Below are positions 6,941 to 15,788 of a stretch of DNA of 64,000 bases, one piece after another. The position numbers and the translations under genes are program-made. Under the pieces are notes generated by a model, which was given only the letters and a program-made list of their open reading frames with translations, searched no databases and was not told the DNA's origin. How positions within the stretch are numbered: position 1 is the stretch's first letter; each line of letters starts with the position of its first letter. The DNA comes from NIOZ-UU13 sp964417935 (GTDB lineage: Bacteria > Planctomycetota > Phycisphaerae > Sedimentisphaerales > Anaerobacaceae): the NCBI GenBank assembly GCA_964417935.1, contig CAYQKF010000001.1, forward strand, positions 60,770-124,769, in the 5' to 3' direction.

Positions 6941-9505
6941 ATGGCGGTAGAATATAACGTTGAAATATCTAAGAAGCTTGAGGCCGAATTTCGCGCCGCA
7001 AAACTGCATCGTCCGATGCGAATCAGCCGATACGATGCCGGCACTGAGCTTACTTATCAGGTGAGCGGTTTCGGGCAGGCAGACACAGCACGAGTTCGTC
7101 TGGTCGTCGAGAAATTCGTAGGCGGGGGATTTGCAGGGCAGGTGTACTACGTAAAAATTGCGGGGATTGAGGGGACGGTAGAGGGACTTGAGGAGGGTCG
7201 AGCCTATGCGATGAAGATTCTTATTCCGCCATCGGGTTTCTCTCGGCTGTTTCGTAATTTGTTATATCGGGTCGGTTTTCAGGGGCCTTTTCAACTTAAG
7301 GTCAATCCGGCAGCGGCAAAGGCCGGAGCGCTCTGGCAGAAATTTATCCGGCGGGGTACAAAGATTCGATTCGGGGATGAAAGTGCAGTTAGAGATATTT
7401 ATGCAACGTTCGTGGATGACAAACTCGGTAGCTGCGGAGAATTGAGCGAATGGATTGAGGGACGAACGTGGCTGCTGGAGGTCGACGACCGAGTAGATTT
7501 ATTGGCGAAGTGGAGTCGTGGTAAGATGCTCGATGAATCCGCAATTGGCGGACTCGGTTCGCCGGAATATCGAACGAAGCGCAGGTTTATGAGTGAATTT
7601 GTCGAGCTTCTGCACGAGATGGGAGGTTATGAGTTTGCCCGTCAGTATGAGTGGTCAACTTGCAAGAGTCAGCCGAATGTCCTCAAACGCCAGGGAACTA
7701 AGGATAACCCGTCAGGCGGGCCGGCAACGCCGGCCACGATAATACCCGCCTTCGGCGGGTTGGTGGCGGTTGATTTTCGAGCGGGGCTTGCCCTGCTGCC
7801 GTTTCTGCCGATGAGTCCGGGTGACTTCATGCTCATAGGCAGAGGTATTAAACGTGGTTCACTGGTACAGTTTGACCGGGGTGATATTAGCAAGCTGGAG
7901 GCCTTTGTGCAGGGGCACGGCGATGAGTTCGCCGATATGTGCGAGATGTTAGAGGAGCTAAAGGATGCCGAGCAGGTCTATCGAGACTCGATACCTGATA
8001 TTTCACATAATCATATTCATCTTCTTTACAGTCCAAAGCTGTGGTCAACAATGCTTGCCAGTGCGGTAACCGGGTGGCGCGTGCGGAACCTCGTTGACGA
8101 GCAGCACGAGCGGAAGCTGCGAGACAGCAGGGTTTTGACGCTGATATTTTTTGTGATTGGAGTGATACCGTTTTTGGGTAAGTTGATTCGCCGAATTTGG
8201 GGGCGAGCTGATTGGCGCAGGCACTACGTGACAATGCTGAGGAGCTGGGACTATCTTCGGCGAGCAATTAGAGGCAGGATTTCTGAAAAGGCTATTGTCT
8301 GGCACAGGGCCGGACGCATTGGCGATGAGCGGGCGCTTAAGATAGCGGGCAGGGCCTGCGAAGCAGGCCTTGATCTAAGCCCGCGGTGCGGGGTTTGGCG
8401 GTTTTTGTACCATTTGCCGTTGTCGATTTTGCCTGCCGGGCTGCACAGGTTTTTGACGGACTGGGGGTATGCAAAGGAACGTTTGACCTATTTCATTATT
8501 CGTCCGGTTCGGCTGTACTTTAATGCGGGGCTGCGTGAGCAGTGGCTTCGTGAGATGATGGCCGAGGGACAAAAAAAGCACATGCTCAGCGATGAGGACG
8601 CAAAGATTATCCTTTCACAGGTCAATGAGCCTTTTATTCAGAAGTATCTAAAGAGCTTAGCGGTGCATATTTGTACTTTGCCGGTAACGCAGATTGTTTC
8701 TGTGTTGTTAGCAGCCATTTTTGTTTTGACGCATCCGGAAATGTCAAGGGCACAGGCGTGGGGAATTGGTTTGGGTATTATCGCGTTGTTTCAAGTGGTG
8801 CCCGTTTCGCCGGGTTCATTAGTTCGGGGGCTTTATGTGCTGTATCTGGTAGTACGCGAGCGGAATTTCAAGGACTATAATATTGCAGTATTCTTAGGGT
8901 TTTTCAAGTATGTCGGTTACTTAGCTTTTCCGATTCAGATGACCTATCACTATCCTGCTTTAGCAAGATTTATGTCGGCACACTGGGCGACGGAGGCCGT
9001 GCATATTGTTCCGGTATTCGGCGAGCGAGGTGCACTGCTGGAGCATTGGGTATTTTGTCTGTTCTATAACTGGCCTCTGACGATACGGCGTCGAATGCAA
9101 AAGAGGGCAGAGTTGCGTGCATCCCTCAAGCCGCGATATTGGCATATTGGTTTGTGTGCAATCGGCGTTACAGCGTTATTTACATTCGCTGAGTGGATTT
9201 ACATAGAGAATGCCGGAGAGCCATCGAGTCCGAATACGCTCTGGTGGTTTGCAGTCCTTGTGCCGGGAGCATTAGTTTGCGGGGCGGTGGTAACTTTGGG
9301 CTGCGGCGGGGCGGCTTTGGGAAAGCGGATTGCAGCAGCGGCTTTCTGCGGCATATTGATTGGTGTGCTTTACACAGCAGTTTCGGCGATACTGAGCTAT
9401 AACAGTGAGATCGTGGCAAGCTGCGTGTGGCGGGTATTTATTTTTGCGATTCTCTCAACCATCGGGGCGATAGTTACGGAGTTGAAATCGCCTGAGCAGC
9501 TTTAG
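6941..9505 (+). CDS. Large membrane protein with kinase-like N-terminal domain
   Basis: 854 residues. The N-terminal 370 residues look like a divergent protein-kinase fold: a Gly-rich loop (VVEKFVGGGFAGQVYYV, about 63-80), a strand with Lys (AYAMKIL), SEWIEGRTW as a hinge-like segment, KSQPNVLKR resembling a catalytic-loop N, and LVAVDFRAG in the place of DFG. Residues about 395-420 and 565-850 hold several transmembrane helices. Two hairpin-bearing repeats lie in frame: residues about 256-274 (between PNVLKR and AVDF) and 469-484. I do not recognise the family; kinase activity is inference and the canonical HRD is absent. It probably shares a transcript with pgpA (30-base gap). Confidence 0.8.
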   Translation: MAVEYNVEISKKLEAEFRAAKLHRPMRISRYDAGTELTYQVSGFGQADTARVRLVVEKFVGGGFAGQVYYVKIAGIEGTVEGLEEGRAYAMKILIPPSGFSRLFRNLLYRVGFQGPFQLKVNPAAAKAGALWQKFIRRGTKIRFGDESAVRDIYATFVDDKLGSCGELSEWIEGRTWLLEVDDRVDLLAKWSRGKMLDESAIGGLGSPEYRTKRRFMSEFVELLHEMGGYEFARQYEWSTCKSQPNVLKRQGTKDNPSGGPATPATIIPAFGGLVAVDFRAGLALLPFLPMSPGDFMLIGRGIKRGSLVQFDRGDISKLEAFVQGHGDEFADMCEMLEELKDAEQVYRDSIPDISHNHIHLLYSPKLWSTMLASAVTGWRVRNLVDEQHERKLRDSRVLTLIFFVIGVIPFLGKLIRRIWGRADWRRHYVTMLRSWDYLRRAIRGRISEKAIVWHRAGRIGDERALKIAGRACEAGLDLSPRCGVWRFLYHLPLSILPAGLHRFLTDWGYAKERLTYFIIRPVRLYFNAGLREQWLREMMAEGQKKHMLSDEDAKIILSQVNEPFIQKYLKSLAVHICTLPVTQIVSVLLAAIFVLTHPEMSRAQAWGIGLGIIALFQVVPVSPGSLVRGLYVLYLVVRERNFKDYNIAVFLGFFKYVGYLAFPIQMTYHYPALARFMSAHWATEAVHIVPVFGERGALLEHWVFCLFYNWPLTIRRRMQKRAELRASLKPRYWHIGLCAIGVTALFTFAEWIYIENAGEPSSPNTLWWFAVLVPGALVCGAVVTLGCGGAALGKRIAAAAFCGILIGVLYTAVSAILSYNSEIVASCVWRVFIFAILSTIGAIVTELKSPEQL
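7708..7760. repeat. In-frame cluster of three palindromes inside the kinase-like gene
   Basis: Three consecutive hairpins: CCCGTCAGGCGGG (7708-7720), GCCGGCAACGCCGGC (7720-7734) and ACCCGCCTTCGGCGGGT (7744-7760). They encode a Pro/Gly/Ala-rich insert (PSGGPATPATIIPAFGG) unlike the surrounding protein and keep the frame open. Confidence 0.75.
8347..8392. repeat. Second in-frame palindrome in the kinase-like gene
   Basis: GGCCTGC (8353-8359), loop GAA, GCAGGCC (8363-8369) forms a perfect 7-bp stem, flanked by GCGGGC before and GCCCGC after, so an outer stem may also form. It encodes RACEAGLDLSPRCG in frame. Confidence 0.6.
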
Positions 9506-9611
9506 TTTATTTCTTGCGGGAGACTCGAATTTGTGTGATAATTGATGTTAAGCCAAAGTGTCTTTGAACAAATCATCTGAGCGGTTCTGATACGTTAGAA
9601 GGGAGTCGAAA

Positions 9612-11036
9612 ATGAAACCGGAAATCATATCCTCAACACTAAGAAAGATGGTGAAACACAAACACCTTAGAAAGCTGCTGGCCAAAAAAATTGACGATTA
9701 CATCTATAAGATTATAGTCGATGACGAATCAGAAGACCTGCGAGAAGTGCGGATAAAAAGATACCAGTTCTTATCGGCGATGCTGCGCTGCGTAATCAGA
9801 AATATAGATAAAGGCTACGTCTCAAAGCAAGTCATGAAGAAAATCATCGATGTGCTTGTTCAAAATAATCTTATCTGCGAAGACCAAAATTATACTCAGG
9901 CCGTTGAAAAATACGAAGAAAAGTATGGGGAAATGCCGCCAAGCTTTATCGTTTTCTCTCCTACGCAAAAATGCAATCTAAAGTGCATCGGCTGTTATGC
10001 AGCTTCAGGAGTAGATACTCGGGCCACAATACCCTATCCGCTCGTGGATAAAATAATCAGTGAGGTTCATGATCTGTTCGGCGGCAGGTTCATAACTATC
10101 AGCGGGGGTGAACCTTTTATCTATAAAAGTGAAGGTAAGACTCTGCTCGATATCTACAAAAAATATGACGACATGTTTTTCCTCGTATATACCAACGGCA
10201 CACTTATTAACGAAGAAGTTGCTCAAAGACTTGGAGAATCAGCAAACGCAACACCTGCGATTTCCGTTGAAGGCTTCGAGGAGGAAACCGACCAGAGAAG
10301 AGGTGCCGGAACATTTAAAAAAATCCTCAGGGCATTCGAACGCCTGAGAGAAGCGGGCGTTCCCTTCGGAATTTCCGTAACGGCAACAAGCAAAAACATC
10401 AATGTGTTACTTGGAGATGAATTTTATGATTTTTACTTTAAGGAACAAGGCGCCAGTTATATGTGGCAATTCCAGCTGATGCCCATCGGCAGAGGTAAAG
10501 ATGAGCTTGATTTGATGGTGAATCCTGAAAGGAGACTCAAGCTATATAGAAAATGGGAAGAGCTGCTGAGTGAAAAGAGATACTGCCTGGCAGATTTCTG
10601 GAACAGCGGGGTGCTGGCCAGGGGCTGCATCGCCTACGGCAGAAGCGGAGGATACGCATACGTTGACTGGCATGGGAACGTAACACCCTGTGCGTTTATT
10701 CCTTACTACGTCGATAATATCTACGAACTATATAAAAACGGTAAGACGTTGGCTGATGCGATGTTCTCGGATTTTATGAAAAATGGCCGAAAATGGCAAA
10801 GAGAATACGGCCTGGACAACTGGAAAAAGCCAAAGAACTGGCTGATGCCGTGCTCTATAAGAGACCATTACGAGATTTTCAGGAATTCAGTTCTGCCCAA
10901 AGAGGCCAAACCCGAAGATGAAAACGCCAAAGAGGCCCTGGAATCCGATGAATATTTTGAAGTGCTGAAAAACTACGACGAAGAATTGCAGGGTTTGACG
11001 GAAAAAATCTGGGAAACTGAGTATTTAAACGTATAA
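9612..11036 (+). CDS. Radical SAM protein with SPASM/twitch-like C-terminus
   Basis: The 474-residue product has the radical SAM cluster motif as CNLKCIGC (Cx3Cx2C) after an N-terminal helical region of about 120 residues, followed by ISGGEPF, the Gly-rich SAM-binding strand. The C-terminal part carries further Cys in RGCIAYGR, VTPCAFIPYY and MPCSIRD, consistent with an auxiliary iron-sulfur site of SPASM or twitch type. Such enzymes modify peptides or small molecules by radical chemistry. AAGGGAG precedes the ATG by 7 bases. The next two genes encode proteins of unknown function, and no obvious precursor peptide is adjacent, so the substrate cannot be named. Confidence 0.85.
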   Translation: MKPEIISSTLRKMVKHKHLRKLLAKKIDDYIYKIIVDDESEDLREVRIKRYQFLSAMLRCVIRNIDKGYVSKQVMKKIIDVLVQNNLICEDQNYTQAVEKYEEKYGEMPPSFIVFSPTQKCNLKCIGCYAASGVDTRATIPYPLVDKIISEVHDLFGGRFITISGGEPFIYKSEGKTLLDIYKKYDDMFFLVYTNGTLINEEVAQRLGESANATPAISVEGFEEETDQRRGAGTFKKILRAFERLREAGVPFGISVTATSKNINVLLGDEFYDFYFKEQGASYMWQFQLMPIGRGKDELDLMVNPERRLKLYRKWEELLSEKRYCLADFWNSGVLARGCIAYGRSGGYAYVDWHGNVTPCAFIPYYVDNIYELYKNGKTLADAMFSDFMKNGRKWQREYGLDNWKKPKNWLMPCSIRDHYEIFRNSVLPKEAKPEDENAKEALESDEYFEVLKNYDEELQGLTEKIWETEYLNV

Positions 11037-11129
11037 TAGCTGCTCGACCGATTGTAGAATTTGAAGTTTGAACCTTTTTAGCAGGGCCTTAGGGGTGCGT
11101 TCCCGGAGCCTGCTCTGGAGGGTTTTTCT

Positions 11130-11894
11130 GTGATGATGTCAAATAGTTATAGTTCGCTTTGCGATGATTTTTACCTCGATATGTACATCAATACCGAGTT
11201 GGAACTGCCGACCGAGCGTGATACCATTCTGTCCTTTTTCGAGCGGATACAAAGACAATTTCCGTCTATGGGCCGTTTCTATCGGCGTGAGAATAATGAG
11301 TACTACCTTGAGGAAGACCGCGATCCCGGACAATACAGGTGGGTCAGTCTTGAAATAGACCGTATCGGTTCGGGCGTTGCCAACCCCTCTGATTTTGAGA
11401 TGGCTTATTGCCAGGACAGATTAGTGCTCGAGCTTGTTCCCTATATGCTTGGTGTAAATCATCTCGATATCGATTCGCTGGATGTTACCTTCGCTATGGA
11501 TTTTGATTATGCAGGCAGTCACGATGAAGTTATCGCCGAGGCGCTGTTGGCGCAGAGCGCTTTTAACTGCCTTTTGGATTTGCCCGGGGCAAGGCCCATC
11601 GGTTTTTCACCCGCGTTGGTAATAGCATTGTCCGAGGATGACCGTACTCAGGGGCGAATCAGCATAGAGTCCAAAACGAGCGTCTATGAGCCTAAGAAAA
11701 AAGGACGATTTACAGATGATGCGATAAGTTTGTCTTTTACAGTCCGTCAGTATCCGAGGACCGACGAGAAATTCGAGGCGCTAAAATCTTTTGAATATCA
11801 ATGCCGATTAGCTGAAGAGCTTATGGCTGATAAAATAGTCCCGAACTTTGTTCAGCCTCTAACCAAGACAATCGCACAAAAACGTTTAACATAG
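11130..11894 (+). CDS. Conserved hypothetical cytosolic protein
   Basis: The 254-residue product has no signal peptide or membrane segment, is acidic and appears alpha/beta. Phrases such as RYRWVSLEIDRIGSGVANP and LELVPYMLGVNHLDIDSLD do not match a family I recognise. GGAGGG at 11117-11122 lies close before a GTG-ATG-ATG run at 11130-11138; any of the three could be the start, the first two being within normal spacing. It follows the radical SAM gene by 93 bases on the same strand and precedes a small membrane protein gene by 19 bases, so the latter two are probably cotranscribed. Confidence 0.65.
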   Translation: MMMSNSYSSLCDDFYLDMYINTELELPTERDTILSFFERIQRQFPSMGRFYRRENNEYYLEEDRDPGQYRWVSLEIDRIGSGVANPSDFEMAYCQDRLVLELVPYMLGVNHLDIDSLDVTFAMDFDYAGSHDEVIAEALLAQSAFNCLLDLPGARPIGFSPALVIALSEDDRTQGRISIESKTSVYEPKKKGRFTDDAISLSFTVRQYPRTDEKFEALKSFEYQCRLAEELMADKIVPNFVQPLTKTIAQKRLT

Positions 11895-11913
11895 ACCCAA
11901 CAAAGGACCTTTA

Positions 11914-12396
11914 ATGGCTATCGAAGCACCATATAGTAAATACAGCAAAACCAACTTTAGAATCGGCATTGTTCTTTGCCTTGGAGCAGCAATCATCTAT
12001 GCTTATGATGGCTATTTGAGCAAATACGAGTGGTCACTTCGCCGCAGCTTCTATGAAGAACATGTCAAAGACGGCAAACCAGATTTGGATATGGTGTTCA
12101 ATCAGAAGTCACCTTTTGTATTTGTCGGGCTTGCTGCCGTTCTAACAGCCTGGTTCTTGGTCCGCAAGAACAAGAAAGTCCTCGCTGACGAAACTGAACT
12201 TATAATCAGCGACAAAAGAAGAATTTCTTATGATTCCATACAACAAATAGATAAAACATACTTCGAGAAGAAAGGCTTTTTTGTGATAACATACAAAGAC
12301 AAAGACGGCAAAGAAGTCAGACGCGCGCTGAGTGAAAGAACATACGATAATTTAGCAGCCGTTTTGGAGCATCTGGTGGCAAAGATAAGTGCATAA
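11914..12396 (+). CDS. Small membrane protein with PH-like C-terminal domain
   Basis: 160 residues. Two transmembrane helices (about 16-34, IGIVLCLGAAIIYAYDGYL, and 66-84, FVFVGLAAVLTAWFLV) flank a short loop, and the C-terminal 70 residues read as a beta-rich domain (ELIISDKRRISYDSIQQIDKTYF...FFVITYKDKDGKEVRRAL) like bacterial PH or YdbT-type domains. AAAGGA lies 6 bases before the ATG. Function unknown; position directly after the 254-residue hypothetical suggests a shared role. The C-terminus abuts a tandem repeat array beginning at the last codons. Confidence 0.65.
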   Translation: MAIEAPYSKYSKTNFRIGIVLCLGAAIIYAYDGYLSKYEWSLRRSFYEEHVKDGKPDLDMVFNQKSPFVFVGLAAVLTAWFLVRKNKKVLADETELIISDKRRISYDSIQQIDKTYFEKKGFFVITYKDKDGKEVRRALSERTYDNLAAVLEHLVAKISA

Positions 12397-12510
12397 GAGC
12401 ACAAGAGCACAAGAGCATAAGAGCATAAGAGCACAAGAGCATAAGAGCATAAGAGCACAAAACTTGTGCACTTATGACTTATGCGCTTCTTTTGACTTGT
12501 GCACTTATGC
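12388..12510. repeat. CATAAGAG/CACAAGAG tandem array (locus 2)
   Basis: About nine near-tandem 9-base units alternating GCATAAGA and GCACAAGA, followed by the inverse ACTTGTGCACTTATG twice. The array starts within the last codons of the preceding gene and ends just before purA. The same units occur at 2431-2500 and 47856-47890. Confidence 0.75.
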
Positions 12511-12553
12511 ACTATTTATATGACTTATGAATTGCTTTAAGGAATTAGCACAA

Positions 12554-13828
12554 ATGAATCTTTGCGTTGTGGGATTACAGTGGGGTGACGAAGGCAAAGG
12601 CAAAGTTGTCGACATCCTTGCTGAGCACAGCGATATCGTTGTGCGATATAGCGGTGGTGCCAATGCCGGCCACACCGTTATCATAGGTGACAATAGATTC
12701 GCATTGCACCTCTTGCCCAGTGGTTCAATCAGGCCGGATACCATTTGTGTAATCGCAAATGGCGTAGTCGTTGACCCTGATGTCCTGACAAAGGGTATTG
12801 AGAAACTCGGCGAAAAAGATATTTCGTTAGATGGTCGGCTTTTTATAAGTGAGAACGTTCATATCGTGCTGGATTATCACAAAAAAGAGGACCAGTTGCG
12901 CGAAGAATCTCTCGGGAAAAACAAACTCGGCACAACAATTCGAGGCATCGGCCCGTGTTACGCCGATAAGGTCGGCAGAAGCTATACGGTCCGGATGGCC
13001 GACTTGAGGAACCTGGAGGCGCTCAAAGCGAAACTTCAAACCATTGTGGAATATAAAAACAAAATCTTTGGGGCTGTTTATAATGCTGAGCCGATGAGTG
13101 CCGATGAAATCTTCGAAAAGTGTAAATCTTATGCCGAGAAGCTCCTGCCCTTCCTAACAGATACGACCGAATTTCTGCACAAAGCAATTGCGAACGGCAA
13201 ATCAATCCTTTTTGAGGGTGCTCAAGGTTCACTGCTGGATTTGGACCACGGCACTTTTCCATTTGTAACCAGCTCGAACTCAAGCTCGCTCGGCATGCCC
13301 GCCGGCTGTGGTGTGCCGGCCAAACGGGTCGATAAATTCATTGGTGTTGTCAAGGCTTATACAACAAGGGTTGGCGCCGGTCCCTTCCCCACGGAGCAGG
13401 ACAACGAGACAGGCCAATACATCCGTGATAAAGGGAACGAATACGGTACGACGACGGGGCGTCCGCGGCGATGCGGGTGGTTTGATGCCGTAGCTGTATC
13501 GTACTCTGTCACTATCAGCGCTATCGATTCGGTGGCAATGATGCACCTTGATACGTTAGCCGGACTGAAAGAATTGAAGATTTGCAGGGCATACAAAATC
13601 AACGGAGAAGAAAAAACCTTTTTCCCGGCAAATACGGACAGACTATTACAGGCGGATGCCGTTTACGAAACCGTACCAGGATGGGATGAGGAGATAACCG
13701 AAGTAAATGATTTTCACGATTTGCCAGTGAACGCCCAAAACTATATTTGCCGAATCGAAGAGTATATCGGCAAACCAATTACAGTCATTGGCGTAGGACC
13801 AAAACGAAGTCAGACAATATTCAGGTAA
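12554..13828 (+). CDS. purA: Adenylosuccinate synthetase
   Basis: The product (424 residues from this start) opens MNLCVVGLQWGDEGKGKVVD, the signature of PurA, with GGANAGHT, the GDNRFALHLLPSG loop and TTTGRPRRCGWFD further on. It makes adenylosuccinate from IMP, aspartate and GTP, the first committed step to AMP. The ATG at 12554 is chosen over the frame start at 12527 because AAGGAAT lies 9 bases upstream and family members begin at this point. Its stop codon overlaps the uppS start (TAATG), so the two are translationally coupled. Length is normal. Confidence 0.96.
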   Translation: MNLCVVGLQWGDEGKGKVVDILAEHSDIVVRYSGGANAGHTVIIGDNRFALHLLPSGSIRPDTICVIANGVVVDPDVLTKGIEKLGEKDISLDGRLFISENVHIVLDYHKKEDQLREESLGKNKLGTTIRGIGPCYADKVGRSYTVRMADLRNLEALKAKLQTIVEYKNKIFGAVYNAEPMSADEIFEKCKSYAEKLLPFLTDTTEFLHKAIANGKSILFEGAQGSLLDLDHGTFPFVTSSNSSSLGMPAGCGVPAKRVDKFIGVVKAYTTRVGAGPFPTEQDNETGQYIRDKGNEYGTTTGRPRRCGWFDAVAVSYSVTISAIDSVAMMHLDTLAGLKELKICRAYKINGEEKTFFPANTDRLLQADAVYETVPGWDEEITEVNDFHDLPVNAQNYICRIEEYIGKPITVIGVGPKRSQTIFR

Positions 13829-14583
13829 TGGATAATCCCGAAGAGAAACTTAAGCAAACCGCTGAGCGTCTTGGTCTAACACTCGAACAGATGCCCCGCA
13901 ATATTGCTATCATTATGGACGGCAACGGGCGATGGGCAAAGAAAAAAGGTCTGCCGCGAGTTAATGGGCATCGCCAGGGCGGAAAAACGGTCGAGAAAAT
14001 AGCTCAATGCTGCGTTGACTTTGGTATCGAGTCGCTGACTTTATATTCGTTCAGCATAGAAAACTGGAAAAGACCCAAAACCGAAGTCAATGCGCTTATG
14101 CATCTTTACACTCAATACCTTATTGAGATTCGTCCTACGCTGATGAAGAACAATGTAAAGCTGATTCACCTCGGGCGATTGGCCGGTCTTCCTGCAACGG
14201 TTCAAAATGAACTTAGAAAAACAATGGAAATAACCGACGCCAACACCGGTATGATACTTGCTTTGGCGCTAAACTACGGCGGCAGAGCGGAAATCATAGA
14301 TGCGATCCGGAAAATCGCCCAAGAATATAAAAGCGGCAAATTATGCTTAGGAGATATCGACGAGCAGTGTATAAGCCAACATCTATATACAGGGCTTGCC
14401 GAGCCGGACCTTTTGATACGGACGGCAAATGAAATGAGAATCAGTAACTTTCTGCTCTGGCAAATTTCATACAGTGAATTCTACGTTACAAAAACCTTTT
14501 GGCCGGATTTCAAAAAAGCATCTCTGGAAAAAGCGATATTGTCTTACGCACGACGAACCCGACGTTTCGGAACTATCAAATAA
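13828..14583 (+). CDS. uppS: Isoprenyl (undecaprenyl) diphosphate synthase
   Basis: 251 residues. AIIMDGNGRWAKKKG is the catalytic signature with the essential Asp; YSFSIENWKRP and SNFLLWQISYSEFY complete the cis-prenyltransferase pattern. It condenses isopentenyl diphosphates into the lipid carrier of cell-wall synthesis. The ATG overlaps the purA stop by one base. One oddity: the family motif RT(G/S)GE reads RTANE here, so the Gly beside the Glu is Asn. The next core gene downstream is cdsA, a common partner of uppS, but 350 bases of repeats separate them. Confidence 0.93.
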   Translation: MDNPEEKLKQTAERLGLTLEQMPRNIAIIMDGNGRWAKKKGLPRVNGHRQGGKTVEKIAQCCVDFGIESLTLYSFSIENWKRPKTEVNALMHLYTQYLIEIRPTLMKNNVKLIHLGRLAGLPATVQNELRKTMEITDANTGMILALALNYGGRAEIIDAIRKIAQEYKSGKLCLGDIDEQCISQHLYTGLAEPDLLIRTANEMRISNFLLWQISYSEFYVTKTFWPDFKKASLEKAILSYARRTRRFGTIK

Positions 14584-14933
14584 GCTGATGAGTAAATGAG
14601 TAGATGTGTGGATGAGTAAATGAGTGAATCGCTATAAGGGTATAAGGCTACCAGATTATCAGGTAGTGGGCATCAGATCATCAGGGTATCAGGTTAGTTA
14701 GTATCTGTTGCGGAGACTGTATTTGTCATTCCCGCGAAAGCGGGAATCCAGTCTTTTCGTCCTGGACCCCTGCTTCCGCAGGGGTGACATCGTCAGTTTT
14801 TGCTTTCCGCGACAGAAACTGGTTAATCGTAACTGCTCCTGAGAACCTGATGTCCTGGTATTCTGCAACCTGATGTCCTGATATCCCGGTATCCTCATTT
14901 ACACATAAACGCCCTGGCAAAATATAAGAAATT
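14584..14933. other. Repeat-filled spacer between uppS and cdsA
   Basis: No gene. From left to right: GATGAGTAAATGAGT units (14584-14632), ATCAGG units in forward orientation (14646-14697), the 121-bp inverted-repeat element (14700-14820), then CCTGAT units, the inverse of the first set (14838-14896). The whole stretch is thus roughly palindromic around the element. No promoter for cdsA was identified. Confidence 0.7.
14700..14820. mobile_element. 121-bp terminal-inverted-repeat element, copy 1 (MITE-like)
   Basis: Ends AGTATCTGTTGCGG and CCGCGACAGAAACT form imperfect terminal inverted repeats. Inside are two hairpins: ATTCCCGCGAAAGCGGGAAT and ACCCCTGCTTCCGCAGGGGT. The copy at 23223-23343 has the same length; I count 14 mismatches and no gaps between them. 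No coding capacity and no transposase nearby. Confidence 0.75.
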
Positions 14934-15788
14934 ATGCTGAGATACCGGATTCTTTTTGGAATATTGATGACGGTGTTCTTTACGGCTGTTGTCATTTTCG
15001 ACGGCTGGCTGGACGGCTTTCTGCCTGTACAGGGAACAGTTCTTTGTATTCTTATCGCTTTGTTGGCAATCCCGGCCCAACTGGAATTGTCGAAACTCGC
15101 AGCGGCGAAAAACCTGAAGATTTTTATTCCTGTTTCAATCATCGCCTCGATTTTATTCGCGACCAGCCGGTATTGGCAGCAGGAATATTGGCAGCGGATT
15201 ATAGAAATTCGGCCGGACACTTATCTAATTTTCCTCTCGGCCTTCGTGCTGTTGGCTTTGCTTTTATACCAATATATAAGCAACGGGACTTCAGGGGTTT
15301 TAGCTAATTGCGGAGCGAGTTATTTTTCGATTTTGTATCTTGGGCTTTTAAGCAGCTTCTGTGTGTCGATGCGGCTCGAATTTGGACTCCGGCCTTTGCT
15401 TATGTTTGTTTTTGTGGTAAAATCGGCTGATATAGGGGCTTACTCGATTGGGACTTTGTTTGGAAAGCATAAATTTTCGCCTAAAATCAGCCCTTCAAAA
15501 AGCTGGGAAGGAATGGGCGGCGCGGTTGCAGCCGCAGTGATAGTTGCTGTTGGTTTTGCGGTAAGTTGTGATATAATGGTTTGGTGGTCAGCGGTAATCT
15601 TTGGCGTGTGTTTTGCGTTTATCGGGCAGATTGGAGATTTGGTCGAGTCTATGATGAAGCGAGATGCCGAGCAAAAAGATTCGGCAAATAATGTGCCGGG
15701 CTTCGGCGGAATATTAGACATTATCGATTCGCCTCTGGTGGCGGCACCGTTTGGGTATCTGTTCTTTATGTTGAGCATTATCTCGTGA
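14934..15788 (+). CDS. cdsA: Phosphatidate cytidylyltransferase
   Basis: The 284-residue product has about eight hydrophobic segments and the C-terminal CdsA signature region: SKSWEGMGGA, then GDLVESMMKRDAEQKDS and PGFGGILDIIDS. CdsA makes CDP-diacylglycerol from phosphatidate and CTP in the membrane, the entry point to phosphatidylglycerol (see pgpA at 6416). The signature normally reads PGHGGxxDRxDS; here His is Phe and Arg is Ile, while the two Asp remain. No strong Shine-Dalgarno is seen. The adjacent upstream repeats separate it from uppS. Confidence 0.9.
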   Translation: MLRYRILFGILMTVFFTAVVIFDGWLDGFLPVQGTVLCILIALLAIPAQLELSKLAAAKNLKIFIPVSIIASILFATSRYWQQEYWQRIIEIRPDTYLIFLSAFVLLALLLYQYISNGTSGVLANCGASYFSILYLGLLSSFCVSMRLEFGLRPLLMFVFVVKSADIGAYSIGTLFGKHKFSPKISPSKSWEGMGGAVAAAVIVAVGFAVSCDIMVWWSAVIFGVCFAFIGQIGDLVESMMKRDAEQKDSANNVPGFGGILDIIDSPLVAAPFGYLFFMLSIIS

